This document shows, in pieces, positions 21,996 to 33,504 of a stretch of DNA of 64,000 nt. Within the stretch, counting starts at the first letter, position 1; every line of letters begins with the position of its first letter. The stretch spans positions 36,353,126 through 36,417,125 of the forward strand of contig CM058237.1 in the NCBI GenBank assembly GCA_030180135.1, in the 5' to 3' direction. A model generated the notes under the pieces. It saw nothing but the letters and a program-made list of their open reading frames with translations. It had not been told where the DNA came from and made no database searches. The position numbers and the translations under genes were made by a program. The stretch is from Orychophragmus violaceus (lineage: Eukaryota > Streptophyta > Magnoliopsida > Brassicales > Brassicaceae).

Positions 21996-22847
21996 ATCTC
22001 CCACTTGTACTGGAATCTCTGTATTCATATTCCTTTTGTCTCAATATCTCGATTAGTCATAAGGCAAGATGAGTGTCATCCTTATAAAGCCTAATCATGT
22101 TCATCGGACTCTGATTTGATACTGACAATCCAAACGACTCGGGACAGTCCGTTTGAGCATGGCCATGCATTTTCCAGTATTCAAATCTCCGATTGGCCTA
22201 GAGATATTCACTCCATTTATATTGGAGGGACAAATCCCGTCTTGTTCCATCACTGTAAACTACTCATTTCATAATACACCCAAACAGGGTCCTTATAACT
22301 ATCGCTGAACGACAGTGTTAGACAATGATCAAAGTGCATCAGTTCATGTGCAGTCACATGCATGCGAACTCAGGTCTAAGGACTATACTCTATAGTCGTA
22401 GTAAGAATCTCTTATGACACAGATATAAATATCCTGAAGAGTTCTTATAAGCGGGTCTTGTCCGGTCGTATGTACCCCAACATACACCTATGTACTGACC
22501 TTGATGCCGTGCATCTATGACATCCTGAGACTTTGTCATAAGTCACATACCAATCTAGTCTCACGCGGTTGTTGGTGTTCCAATTTCAACAACCTTCGAC
22601 TAGGGACAAAGATGATATAAGCCATCTTTCAAATATAGGGTCTCATGATCAAGCTAAATGACTTTGATAACTCAAGATCAAGTCACTTACTTCGATGACC
22701 TATAAAATGGTTCATATTATTTTGGAACGATTATTTCATCACAGTTAAAATAATCTCGAAATAATAATTTTATTAAACATCATAAAATGTTTTACAAGAA
22801 CATATCAATAACTAAATAAAGCCCTCAAACTCCCACTCAAATTTAGA
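21996..22847 (-). other. 3' non-coding internal region of C
   Basis: About 850 bp between the polyprotein stop and the polypurine tract, with no coding frame. Homologous in content and order to the same zone of D (42614-43468) and more distantly to B, E and F. Confidence 0.75.
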
Positions 22848-25800
22848 TTACATTTCAATGTCTCTAATGCCTACAGCTTCAGTTAGGAACTCGAGCTTAG
22901 GTCTTGGGAGTGGCTTTGTCAATGGATCAGCGACGTTATCATCTGTCTGAACTCGGCTGATCTTGACTTCCTTTCTATTAATGATGTCACGTATCAAGTG
23001 AAATCTTCTTAGCACATGCTTGGATTTCTGGTGTGATCTTGGTACCTTTGCCTGAGCAATAGCACCATTGTTATCACAAAACAGTGCCAGGGGCTCAGCC
23101 GCATTTGGTATCACACCTAGTTCAATGATGAACTTTCGTATCCAAACAGCTTCTTTCGCTGCTTCTGAAGCGGCGATATATTCAGCTTCTGTAGTGGAAT
23201 CAGCTACGGTGTCTTGCTTGGAGCTTCTCCAACTGATTGCACCGCCATTCAGACAAAAGATATAACCGGACTGTGACCGGAAATCATCTTGGTCTGTCTG
23301 GAAACTTGCGTCCGTGAATCCACTGACTTCAAGCACATCACTTCCACCGTACACCAAGAACTTATCCTTAGTATGTCTTAGATACTTCAGGATATTCTTG
23401 ACGGCAATCCAATGGTTTTCACCTGGATTTGACTGGTATCTACTCGTCATGCTCAATGCATAAGCAACATCAGGACGAGTACAGATCATGGCATACATGA
23501 CAGATCCTATTGCAGATGCATAAGGGATATTCTTCATGCGCTCAAGCTCAGCAGCCGTCGTGGGGCTCTGCTTCTTGCTTAGCGTTGTGCCATGTACCAT
23601 TGGCGTGAAGCCCTTCTTGGAATCTGCCATGCTGAATCTACGCAGGACTTTGTCAATGTATGAATCTTGACACAAGCCTATCAGCTTTTTAGATCTATCC
23701 CGGTAGATCCTGATTCCAAGAACGTATGCGGCTTCACCCATGTCTTTCATGGAAAAACAACTTCCAAGCCAGTCCTTTACCGACTTCAGCATTGGTATGT
23801 CATTTCCGAGAAGTAGTATGTCATCGACATACAGAATAAGAAATACTATCTTGCTCCCACTAGTTTTCTTATACACGCATTGTTCTTCTTCGTTTCTGAT
23901 GAAGTCAAATTGCTTGATCGCTTCATCAAAACGAAGATTCCAGCTCCTCGATGCTTGCTTCAATCCATAAATGGATTTATGAAGCTTGCATACTTTCCCA
24001 GCATTCTTTGGATCTATGTAACCGTCAGGTTGTGTCATATACACATCCTCTTCCAGAATACCATTCAGGAAGGCGGTTTTTACGTCCATCTGCCAAATTT
24101 CATAATCATGAAAAGCTGCAGTTGCTAGTAGAATCTGAATAGATTTCATCATAGCCACTGGGGAATAGGTTTCATCATAATCCACACCGTGAACTTGTCT
24201 GAAACCTTTTGCCACCAACCTGGCTTTATAAATCTGGACATTTCCATCCACGTCAATCTTCTTCTTGAAGATCCATTTGCACTCGATGGCTTTTACACCA
24301 GCGGGTAAGTCAACCAACGAAAACACTTGGTTGACCGACATTGAGTCCATTTCGGAATCAGTGGCCTTACGCCACTTAGAGGAATCTGGGCCCATCATGG
24401 CTTGATTGAAGTTCGATGGTTCATCACCATCAATGATCAGAAGATCATGACAGTTAGTCACGAGGAATCCTTGATATCTCTCGGGTTCGTGACGGATCCT
24501 CCCGGATCTTCGAACTTCAGGTACTACAGGTTCAGGCTCTACAATTTCTTGTAGGTCCTCCTGCTGCTCTTCCTCATTAGGTTGAGCAGTATCCTGTTCA
24601 TCTTGAATTTCTTCAAGCAGTACCTTACTCCCACTGTCTTTCTTAGAGAGAAATTCCCTCTCAAGAAAGCTACAATCCCGGGCAACAAAAATCTTGTTCT
24701 CGGAACGCATGTAGAAGTAATAAGCCTTGGTTTCCTTTGGATAACCAATGAAGTAGCATTTATCAGACTTTGGTGTAAGCTTGTCAGAGATCAATCTCTT
24801 GACATAGGCTTCACAACCCCAAATTCTTAGATAAGACAGCACTGGAGCTACTCCAGTCCATAATTCATATGGTGTCTTTGCTGCTGCTTTTGATGGCGCT
24901 CTATTTAGAGTGAACACTGCTGTTAGCAGAGCATATCCCCAAAGGGATATTGGAAGGTCTGTGTGACTCATCATAGACCGAACCATATCCAATAAGGTCC
25001 GATTCCTCCTCTCAGACACACCATTCCATTGAGGTGTTCCAGGAGGAGTGAGTTGGGAAACTATCCCACACTCTCTTAGATGATCACTGAACTCTTGGCT
25101 CAAGTATTCTCCTCCTCGGTCGGACCGAAGAGCTTTAATGCTTTTGCCAAGTTGGTTCTGTACTTCATTTTGGAATTCTCTGAATCTCTCAAACGATTCA
25201 GACTTATGTTTCATTAAATAAACATATCCATACCTACTGAAATCATCAGTGAAGGTAATGAAGTACTGATAGTTTCCTCTTGCATTTGTGGACATTGGGC
25301 CACACACATCAGTGTGTATCAGGCCCAATAAGTCACTGGCCCTCTCGTTAGGTTTATTAAAGGGGGCCCGCGTCATTTTGCCCATCAGACAGGATTCGCA
25401 TTTCTCACATGACTCAAAGTCAAACGAGCCAAGAAGTCCATTCGTATGGAGCCTCTTAATGCGTTTCTCGCTGATGTGCCCTAAACGACAATGCCATAGA
25501 AACGTTCGGTTCTCCTCATTAGGTTTGAACCGTTTGGTATTAATGTTATAAATTGGCGCGGATTGATCAAGTATGTAAAGCCCATTCGTAAGAGGGGCAC
25601 AACCATAGAACAAATTGTTGCGATTGAAGGAACATAATTTATTCTTAACTGAAAAATCATAACCTTCCAAATCCAACAAAGAAATTGAAATAATATTTCT
25701 GCTTATCGCAGGTACAAAATAACAATTATTGAGTTCTAAAACCAATCCCGAAGGTAAAGACAACAAGTATGTGCCTACAGCTAGTGCAGGAACTTTCGCT

Positions 25801-26822
25801 CCATTCCCAACTCGTAGCTCCACTTGTCCTTGCTTCAGCCTCCTACTGTTGCTGAGTGCCTGCATATTAGTACAAATATGAGCCCCACAACCAGTATCCA
25901 TAACCCATGAGGTATTATCAGAAGTAGTTGTATTAACTTCTATAACAAAAATACCTGATGAAGAAGTCTCGAGAGTCTTCTTCTTCAATTCCTTTAGACC
26001 TTCCAGGAATTTCTTACATTCTCTCCTCCAATGCCCTGGTTCTTTACAGAACCTGCAGATGTCAGTAGGCCCAGCCTTGGACTTGGGCTTGGGCTTTGGC
26101 GTGTCCTTGTCCGAGACTTGAACAGCCTTAGCCTTTCCCTTGTCCTTGGCAGAGGATTTCTTAAAGCCCTTGCCCTTCTGCACCATAAGCACATTGGGGT
26201 CCTTGGCTTTCCTCAAGTTGGGCTCTGCAGTCTTGAGCATTCCGTGAAGCTCAGGCAATGTCTTACTCAAGCCATGCATATTGAAGTTCATGATGAACTG
26301 ATCATAGCTTGCAGGTAAAGACTGCAGAACGATGTCGCAGGCAAGTTCCTGGCTGATAGGGCAGTCGAGTTTCTGAAGATGATCGAGATAACCCATCATC
26401 TTCAAGACATGAGGACTCACTGCCGCATTTGCAGCCAACTTACAGTCTAAGAGGTTCTTAACTGTCTGGAACCTCTCAGTCCTTGCCTGCTCCTGAAAAA
26501 GCGATTTCAGGCTTGCCATTATCTCGATGGGCGACAACACACTCTCGAACTGCATTTGCAGCTCAGCAGTCATGGTCGCCAACATCAGGCAATAGACATC
26601 ATTTTCATCTGACGAATGCTTTTCCCAAGCATTATGCAGATTCCTGGCGGCATTGTTAGGAGGCCTCTCGGGGAGGGGATCACGAAGGACATATTCCTTC
26701 TTCTCCTGCTTGAGGACCAGCCTCAAGTTCCTTGACCACGTCAGGAAGTTCGTTCCAGTCAGCTTCTCCTTGTCGAGAACATACCGGATTGAGAATGTGT
26801 TTTGAGTGCTTGTAGTAGTCAT
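22848..26822 (-). CDS. Gag-pol polyprotein of Copia element C
   Basis: 1324 residues from the ATG at 26820-26822 (MTTTSTQNTFSIR) to TAA at 22848-22850; the frame stays open upstream to 27080, but D's homologue and the family gag start support this ATG. Order: gag (1-about 270) with zinc knuckle CRFCKEPGHWRREC near 255; protease with MDTGCGAHIC near 311; integrase with WHCRLGH and CESCLMGK near 441-470, Asp in HTDVCGPM (about 507) and SDRGGEY (about 569), Glu in GVSERRNRT (about 602); RT from about 845 with KWIFKKKID and LYVDDILLL near 997; RNase H with FTDASF, STTEAEYIA and CDNNGA (about 1170-1250). All catalytic residues expected for Copia are present and there is no stop, so it may encode a functional set. 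Confidence 0.95.
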   Translation of the reverse strand: MTTTSTQNTFSIRYVLDKEKLTGTNFLTWSRNLRLVLKQEKKEYVLRDPLPERPPNNAARNLHNAWEKHSSDENDVYCLMLATMTAELQMQFESVLSPIEIMASLKSLFQEQARTERFQTVKNLLDCKLAANAAVSPHVLKMMGYLDHLQKLDCPISQELACDIVLQSLPASYDQFIMNFNMHGLSKTLPELHGMLKTAEPNLRKAKDPNVLMVQKGKGFKKSSAKDKGKAKAVQVSDKDTPKPKPKSKAGPTDICRFCKEPGHWRRECKKFLEGLKELKKKTLETSSSGIFVIEVNTTTSDNTSWVMDTGCGAHICTNMQALSNSRRLKQGQVELRVGNGAKVPALAVGTYLLSLPSGLVLELNNCYFVPAISRNIISISLLDLEGYDFSVKNKLCSFNRNNLFYGCAPLTNGLYILDQSAPIYNINTKRFKPNEENRTFLWHCRLGHISEKRIKRLHTNGLLGSFDFESCEKCESCLMGKMTRAPFNKPNERASDLLGLIHTDVCGPMSTNARGNYQYFITFTDDFSRYGYVYLMKHKSESFERFREFQNEVQNQLGKSIKALRSDRGGEYLSQEFSDHLRECGIVSQLTPPGTPQWNGVSERRNRTLLDMVRSMMSHTDLPISLWGYALLTAVFTLNRAPSKAAAKTPYELWTGVAPVLSYLRIWGCEAYVKRLISDKLTPKSDKCYFIGYPKETKAYYFYMRSENKIFVARDCSFLEREFLSKKDSGSKVLLEEIQDEQDTAQPNEEEQQEDLQEIVEPEPVVPEVRRSGRIRHEPERYQGFLVTNCHDLLIIDGDEPSNFNQAMMGPDSSKWRKATDSEMDSMSVNQVFSLVDLPAGVKAIECKWIFKKKIDVDGNVQIYKARLVAKGFRQVHGVDYDETYSPVAMMKSIQILLATAAFHDYEIWQMDVKTAFLNGILEEDVYMTQPDGYIDPKNAGKVCKLHKSIYGLKQASRSWNLRFDEAIKQFDFIRNEEEQCVYKKTSGSKIVFLILYVDDILLLGNDIPMLKSVKDWLGSCFSMKDMGEAAYVLGIRIYRDRSKKLIGLCQDSYIDKVLRRFSMADSKKGFTPMVHGTTLSKKQSPTTAAELERMKNIPYASAIGSVMYAMICTRPDVAYALSMTSRYQSNPGENHWIAVKNILKYLRHTKDKFLVYGGSDVLEVSGFTDASFQTDQDDFRSQSGYIFCLNGGAISWRSSKQDTVADSTTEAEYIAASEAAKEAVWIRKFIIELGVIPNAAEPLALFCDNNGAIAQAKVPRSHQKSKHVLRRFHLIRDIINRKEVKISRVQTDDNVADPLTKPLPRPKLEFLTEAVGIRDIEM

Positions 26823-28438
26823 AGCTGAAATATAAGATAAAAAAAGGTTATTAGTTAATATGTTCAATATGATTAATCTTGCATTATATTCAATAACATT
26901 AGTTATCCTCAAAAGAACATAATGATTCCAAGATCCACATATAACTAAGATCAAAGTGGGCCACTGGCCGTCACCCAACCTTAGCTTATATCGGTAAGCC
27001 CTATCTCGGCTAATTATATCCGTGATATAACTCTTGGTTGTGAATCTGGGCCCGAGGCCCAATCCACTCTGATGTCTCAAGGCCCGGGACTCCCGATGGC
27101 CTAGTCAAGAAAACCAGCCTATACAGTCATGTAATCACTAATGTCTGGGACTCCCAATGACATCAATGAATCACAAACTGTTTTACCCACGCAAAAGATA
27201 GACACCCTCACACTGTAAGGCCATGAGTACAATTGAATGGGCTTCGACAGCTGACATAGACTGGACAAGACATCCAACGCTTGATATTGTTTGAGGTTTG
27301 TAGGTTTATTAAAATTTTATCCCAAAATAGAAGATTACTATTTTGGAAAACTTTCCTTTTAGGGAAACCTACTATTTTTGGAAACTTTCTAAAATTGGAA
27401 ACTTTCTAACTATATAAATTTCCTAAAATCCAAAACGTGCAAATCTAGAAACTTCTATTCTAAGAAACTTTCTAATTTCAGATTTTGGAAAAACAGATTA
27501 ATTTTAAAATCGATTTTTAAATTTTATTTAAATAAATTTTAAATTAAATCTGAAGAAAAGACTCAAATAATTGGCCCAATTGTTTTAACTTCTTGGCCCG
27601 AGGCCCAAGAATTGGTCCATGTCCAAGACATAACCCAATTGCCCAATTAAATGACATAACCGGTCTGGTTCATTAAAATTGGTCTAACCAAAATTAATTA
27701 CTACGATGACCACAATTGTCAACCGGTTATTTACTAAACCGGATTTTCTCAATTTATTTGGTCCAACCAAATCAAATTAGAAAACCACTGGTTTAGGCAC
27801 TAAATCCAATTTTACGACTTTGGATTTCTTATCCCGGTTTAACCAGAACTTAATAAATTTTATTAAGTCTGTTTATTAAACCGTGACGATTAAGTTTTAA
27901 TAAGTTTTAAACCGAACCATTAACCGAACCAAACCGACTGATCACGTGAACCGATCACGACCGAGTCGCAATCTTCACGCTTCCGCATCACGCAACGATC
28001 GATGCTCGGATGGGACACGATCCGAGATCGGCCCAACTCTCGATCACGATTGATGCTCGGATGATAGCGGGACGGGACGGGGACGATGGTCGGGTCGAGC
28101 GTTCGGGACATGAGCAAGCGACGATCGCGGTCGATCTCTTGCGATCGTGCGATCGTCCATCGCTCCTCTCGGTCCATGTCGACGATCGGATCGACGACAC
28201 AACTCGATCCATGATCGGTTCGTGCGTCATCCGATCCGGACGTGTGATCCGATACCGATCAACACTCCGACGCATACCAATTCAATATAGATTGGATCAT
28301 GCGTTTTTTATTTAGTTTAGGTTTTAATTCTTTGTTTCTTAAGTGTTTTTCTTATCAATAGATTGATTCAAACACTTCTAAACAACCTAAACATGATTCT
28401 AAACAAGAAATCCTAACAGAACCTGGCTCTGATACCAC
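26823..28438 (-). other. Long 5' leader of C with a GATCG-rich block; primer site at its end
   Basis: 1.6 kb between primer site and gag. About 27950-28270 is GC-rich and full of gatcg/cgatc, unlike the AT-rich rest. D has a comparable but largely different block (37220-37430). The primer site tggtatcagagcc (minus strand) ends at 28437. The ggttta/aaccgg-rich part nearer gag is shared with D. Confidence 0.75.
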
Positions 28439-29075
28439 TGAAGGATTCGTTTAGTATTTCCTGGTTCAATTCATCAGATTAATTGATCCTACTAAACATG
28501 CCAGATCAAGGTTCTCTTGCTAGAATCATAAAGGATCTCACATGTTACCTTGTTGCAGCGGAAAGAGGAGGTACGGGTCAGAGATCAGCAGAACCACCAA
28601 GAGATAGCTCCTCCAAAGGCTCACACACGCACACTGCAGGAAGTTGGCTGCTAGACCGAGAGGAGGGAGGCGCAGAAATCGAGAGAGAGAGGCGCAGGAG
28701 GCTTAGGGGAAAAAGGTGGCTAGGTTAAGTTTTAATCATAAAACTTATGCCTAGTTCCTTTTGGGCTTTTGGGCCCAATTCCCAGTCTGATTAAATCCCT
28801 TGGATTTAATCAGGCCCTTCTATCTCTCTAAGCACAGTAAATGCCTAGCACTTTTACCGTACTTCTGCTGAACCGTTCCTTCATGGTTTCCTGTTAGCTT
28901 AGGCGTGTGACCCATATGGGATCATATAATAAAGGCAATAAGTCCAAGACTTATAGATCATGAGCGGACTCTAGCAAGCCATCATGACCCCCAGTATTAT
29001 ATGACTTATGTCTGATCATTGACATACTCTTACTTTCTAGAGACAGTACAGAGATTACTGGACATAATTCCAACA
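28439..29075 (-). repeat. 5' LTR of element C
   Basis: 637 bp; TG...CA ends and inner primer site. Partner of 21357-21995. Confidence 0.95.
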
Positions 29076-29718
29076 AACATACGGTTCCTCTTCGTTCCTG
29101 ACGAAATCAAACCTTTTGACTGCTTCATCAAAACGAAGATTCCAACTCCGAGATGCTTGCTTCAATCCATAAATGGATCGGCGAAGCTTGCATATCTTCC
29201 TAGCTTCATTAGGATCAATGAAAACTTTAGGTTGTGTCATGTACACATCCTTTTCAGAATTCCATTAAGAAAAACTGTTTTCATATCCATCTGCCAGATC
29301 TCATAACCATTATGAGTGGCGGTTGCTAGGAGAATCCGAATGGACATTAGCACGGTGTCTGGGATTAGGTTTCTTCACAGTCAATACCATGAATTTACTT
29401 GAAACCTTTTTGCCACCAACCTAGCTTTGTACATCTGAATATAACCATCCATGTCATCTTTTCTTCTTGAAAATCCATTTACTCACAATGGCTTCTACAC
29501 CATCGGGTAAATCAACCCAAGTCATACTTGGTTCTGTGACATGGATCCCATTTCGGATTCAGCGGCTTTCAGCCATTTTCGGAGTCAAGGCCCATCATTG
29601 CTTCTTCAAAATTCGCAGGTCCGTCACTTTCAATGATCAGTAGATCACGGCAATTGGTTACGAGAAATCCATATTTCTGGGGTTCGTGACGGATCCTTTC
29701 GGATCTGCGAGCTTCAGT

Positions 29719-29934
29719 TTTCTGTAAAAGTCGTGCACACATATCTCATATGTATACTTTTACCACGACCTAATTAACCAAGATTTAAACCGTAGTTAAT
29801 TAAGTCATAAACCAAAATCAATATTTGGTTCGCGATCTGTGTCGATCGATGCAACTTTTGTGTCGATCGACACTTCTTCAGAAACTCGCCATTTAAATGT
29901 ATATCGAATAAACATTTACCAGATCCTTTATAAA
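29719..29934 (-). repeat. LTR-like hairpin module inside pol of B
   Basis: It contains, in the same order as the middle of the B LTR, an inverted repeat (gtaaaagt...acttttac), a ttaatt-rich part, a double-palindrome unit (29839-29873, spacing 21 bp), the phrase cttcagaaactcg, and the atgtatat-type hairpin (29896-29916, imperfect here). The homologous module in E is 46280-46469. Confidence 0.75.
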
Positions 29935-30751
29935 CTCTAAGCACCACAGGTGCAGGTTCTACAACTCTTTGTAGATCCAACTGCTGCTCTTCCTTATCAG
30001 GTTGAGCAGTCTCCTGTGATTTTCGAATTTCTTCGAGTTGTACTTTTACTCCCACTGTTCTTCTTGGAAAGAAAGTCTTTCTCAAGAAAACATAGTTCCG
30101 GGCAACAAACAATTTGTTCTCGAACTGGTTGTAAAAGTAGCATGCCTTGGTTTTGTTAGGACAACCAATGAAGTAGTACTTATCAGATTTGGGTGTGAGC
30201 TTATCAGAGATTAAACGTTTTATATATAATTCTCGCAACTCCAAATCTCCATGATGGATAAATCAGAAACATTTACATTCCACATCTCATGTGGTATCTC
30301 TGTAACTGTTTTTGATGGAACTCTATTTAAAGTAAACTCAGACATTTCTAGAGCGTATTCTTAGAAGGATAATGGAAGATCTAAGTGACTCATCATTGAT
30401 CGAACCATATCTAATAAGTCTGATACAGGAGGAGTGAATAGTGAAACACTTTCACAATCTCTCAGATGATCACTAAATTCTTGACCTAAGTATTCACCTC
30501 CATGATCTCATCGTAGAGGTTTAATACCTTTGCCAAATTGATTTTGTACTTCATTTTGGAACTCTTTGAACTTTTCAAAGATTCTGACTTATGCCTTATA
30601 AATAAGGCATAACCGTACCTTCTGAAAATATCAGTAAAGGTAATGAAGTACTGAAATTTTCCTCTAGCACTAGTGCTCATCGGTCCATATACATCCGTAT
30701 GTATAAAGCCCAATAAGCTTCTGGCCCTTTCATTTTGATCGTTCGCAACCT

Positions 30752-30786
30752 GCATCAACCGACGCACCGTTTGTGTCGATCGACAC
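30752..30786. repeat. Double-palindrome unit inserted in integrase of B
   Basis: gcatcaaccgacgc (30752) and gtgtcgatcgacac (30773), 21 bp apart. Relative to C and D the coding sequence is interrupted here by about 50 bp; the orthologous insertion in E is at 45428-45462. Confidence 0.85.
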
Positions 30787-31380
30787 TACCTCTGTTGAAA
30801 GGAGCCTTTGTCGTTTTACTTAATAAACAAGATCCACTTTACTCATTATGATTCTCAATCAGATGAGACCAAAAGCCCATCACTATGGAGCTTCTGAATC
30901 TATTTCTCATTTATGTAGCCCAAAACGACAATGCCAGAGAGAAGTTTGACTCGTATCATTTGACTTGAATCTCTTGGTATTAATGTTATAGTTAGACACA
31001 TTCTGGTTTAGAACATAAAGTCCATTCTCTAATGGATTGCTACTATAAAATATATCATTGTAATCAAATGAATAACACTTATTCTTAATTTGAAAACTGA
31101 TATCCTTCTGTATCCAAAACAAGGATTAGAAATAATCTTTCTGCTCATAGCAGGTACATAGTAGCAGTTTTAAGTTCAAAAACATGCCATAAAAGGAAAA
31201 ACAAATGAAATACTCCTACTGTTAATGCGGCAACTCTTTCTCCATTCCTACTCATAGGTCCACTTGTCCTTTCTCCATAGTCCTACTTTTGCTCAGGCCC
31301 TGCACATTTTCACAAAATATGAGTACCACAGCTGGTATCCAATACCCAATAAGTAGGACTATAAGAAGTAACATTTACTT

Positions 31381-32259
31381 CTATAACATAATACCTGAAG
31401 AAGAAGTCTCGTATGTCTTCTTCAGCTTCTCATAATCTTCCAAGAATTTATTGCAGTTTCTTTTGAAATGCCCATAACCATTACAATAACGGTACTTAAC
31501 ATCTTCAGAAGGACTGATTTTAACCTTAGGAACATGGCCAGACTCGCTTGGATTCACAATCGAGCTCGTCATGCCATCACCTTTGTTCTTACCAAGTTTC
31601 TTAAACTTTTTACCCTTTTGTACCATAAGGACATTTGGGGTGTCCTTCTTGATGTTAGGTTCAGCAGTCTTAAGCATCCCATGCAATTCAGTCAACGTCT
31701 TCGTCAAGTTGTTCATGTTATAATTCATAACAAATTGATCATAGCTTGACGGCAGTGACTGTAGAATGATGTCAGTAGCAAACTCTTGGCTAATGGGACA
31801 ATCCAGTTTATCCAGGTTATCAATATAACCCATCATCTTAATGACCTGAGGACTAACTGGTTTGCCCTTTGGTAGCTTGCACTCAATCAGAGATCTAACC
31901 GTCTGGTATCTCTGAGTTCGTGCCTGCTCCTGAAACATACTTTTCAGGCCAGTGATCATCTGTATTGGCGACTCCACGTACTCATATTGCTTCTGCAATT
32001 CCGAGTTCATGGTAGCCAACATGAGACAACTCACATCCACCGCATCATTAGAATGCTTATCCCAAGCATCCTTATATGACTGCCAGGCATTGGCTCGGTA
32101 CTTCTTGGGGAGAACTTTCTCAAGGACATAGTCCTTTTTCTCCTGTTTGAGAACAATTCTCAAGTTCCGATACCATTCAAGAAAGTTGGATCCATTTAAC
32201 TTGTCCTTCTCAAGGACGGATCGCAGGGAGAAATTGTTACGATGGTTTGTGCTAGACAT
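31381..32259 (-). CDS. Gag of Copia element B (292 residues, open)
   Basis: ATG at 32259 (MSSTNHRNNFSLRSVLEK) to a stop at 31381. It is homologous to the first part of the C/D polyprotein: LNGSNFLEWYRNLRIVLKQ, DVSCLMLATM, CPISQEFATDIILQSLPSSY, and a knuckle-like RYCNGYGHFKRNC. The first Cys of CX2CX4HX4C reads Tyr (KYRYC), while E keeps it. The stop arises from a one-base deletion just after the shared SSSGI motif, so gag is cut off from pro-pol. E has the same length and deletion. It could supply a nucleocapsid without enzymes. Confidence 0.85.
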   Translation of the reverse strand: MSSTNHRNNFSLRSVLEKDKLNGSNFLEWYRNLRIVLKQEKKDYVLEKVLPKKYRANAWQSYKDAWDKHSNDAVDVSCLMLATMNSELQKQYEYVESPIQMITGLKSMFQEQARTQRYQTVRSLIECKLPKGKPVSPQVIKMMGYIDNLDKLDCPISQEFATDIILQSLPSSYDQFVMNYNMNNLTKTLTELHGMLKTAEPNIKKDTPNVLMVQKGKKFKKLGKNKGDGMTSSIVNPSESGHVPKVKISPSEDVKYRYCNGYGHFKRNCNKFLEDYEKLKKTYETSSSGIML

Positions 32260-33490
32260 AGCTGAAAAACAAGGGAGGTTTTAGTTATGATGTTCAAGAA
32301 ATGAGAAGTCTTAACTATTAAGAAAACTCGCATTATATTCAAACAATGTTTCCTCAGATGAATATAATGATCCAAGACCCTTACTTCACTAAACTTGAGT
32401 GAGCTACTGGCTATCACCCAAATTTTAGCTATCTAGGTAGCAACTTGTTTGCTAGTTATATCCAATATAACTCTTGGTTGTGGATTGACATCTTATGTCC
32501 AATCCACCTGATGTCTCTGGGCCCAAAACGATTTTGATGGCCCAGTCAAGTAAACCAATCTCTTCAGTCATGTAATTGTTGATGTCTTGCACTGCAAGTC
32601 CATCAACACGATTACCTTCTGTCTTACTCATGAAATTGTGGACATCTTGCACTGCAAGTCTATCGCACAATTAGATGGGTCTTGACAGTTGACAAGATTG
32701 GAAAGACATCAAGTATCACTTGATATTTGGTTGAGGAACGGAACCATTTAAAACGTTCAGTTTTATTATGTTTTAATTCTTCTAATTAAATGATTTGTCT
32801 TGGTTTGGTTATGTGGTTCCAGGTTCCATAACCTAAACCATCGAATTTGGTGTCGACCGACACTAATTTTAGTGTCGATCGATTCAGATTAACCAAAACC
32901 AATCTGCGATAACCGATCAATCCAATTGATCCGGTTTTGAGTACCGGTCAGTGTCGATCGATGCTACATTAGCATCGGTCGATACCAACCCAATCGCAAT
33001 AAACCATTCTTAGCGTTTAACCATCTTTAACCAAGCTCGATAACCGGTTTAATCCAATTGAACCGATTCATCAATCTCGCGAGGTTTGTGTCGACCGACA
33101 CAACTCTTGTGTCGATCGACACTAGGCGAAACATAAGTTTTATTCTGGTTTTCGCCCTGTGTCGATCGGCGCCGGATTAGCATTGATCGACACCATGCGA
33201 AAAAACCCTAAATTTTGTTCGGGTTTTCGCCCTGTGTCGATCGATTCCGGATTGGCATCGATCGACACCATGCGAAAAACCCTAAATTTTGTTCGGGTTT
33301 TCGCCCTGTGTCGATCGATGCCGGATTGGCATCGATCGACACCATGCGAAAAACCCTAAAACGTTTTTCGAACAAAACCCTAAACTGGGTTACTTTGATC
33401 AAAACGAGTTTTAGCATGCTTGTATCAATCATACAGAGATCCAGATTCAACCAATCTAATCAACATACTACAGATTCAATGGAACCCTAA
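32260..33490 (-). other. 5' leader of B rich in double-palindrome units
   Basis: It holds units at 32850-32885 (spacing 22), 32951-32985, 33088-33122, and three in a tandem array (33159, 33234, 33308). Otherwise it is AT-rich with aaccgg/ccggtt phrases. No coding frame with a domain. Confidence 0.8.
33140..33368. repeat. 74-75-bp tandem repeat, three copies, in the B leader
   Basis: Repeat units start with ttttcgccctgtgtcgatcg, continue through a second palindrome, and end with catgcgaaaaaccctaaa; anchor points 33158, 33233 and 33307. Each holds one 35-bp double-palindrome unit. E has the homologous array (73-bp period) at 35255-35400. Confidence 0.85.
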
Positions 33491-33503
33491 AGCTCTGATA
33501 CCA
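33491..33503 (-). other. Primer-binding site of B
   Basis: Minus strand tggtatcagagct next to the 5' LTR; complementary to the 3' end of initiator-Met tRNA, the usual Copia primer. Confidence 0.9.
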
Positions 33504-33504
33504 C

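Larger units (their letters stand above)
21357..29075 (-). mobile_element. Copia element C, apparently full length and young
   Basis: LTRs 28439-29075 (5', 637 bp) and 21357-21995 (3', 639 bp) differ by about one substitution and one 2-bp GA repeat unit. Target duplication aacat (21352-21356, 29076-29080) lies in B's RT. The initiator-Met primer site abuts 28438 and the polypurine tract abuts 21996. One uninterrupted polyprotein gene is present. All expected parts of an autonomous Copia element are visible. Confidence 0.95.
29081..31380 (-). pseudogene. Protease, integrase and RT remnant of B
   Basis: Recognisable in broken frames: protease YWVLDTSCGTH after a one-base deletion just past gag; integrase core RARSLLGFIHTDVYGPMS (about 30720); a deletion near 30425 removing the stretch with the catalytic Glu; YIKRLISDKLTPKSDKYYF (about 30200); and RT blocks at 29081-29700. 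Two insertions interrupt the pol-like sequence: a double-palindrome unit at 30752-30786 and an about 215-bp LTR-like module at 29719-29934. All these lesions recur in E. Confidence 0.85.

Noticed and set aside
28010..28315. Overlapping Arg/Asp-rich frames in the GATCG block of C
   Set aside because: Frames on both strands arise from the repeated gatcg composition; D has no equivalent protein.
33140..33368. CRISPR-like array
   Set aside because: Regular repeats with palindromes but no spacers of independent sequence, only three units, and inside a plant retrotransposon leader.
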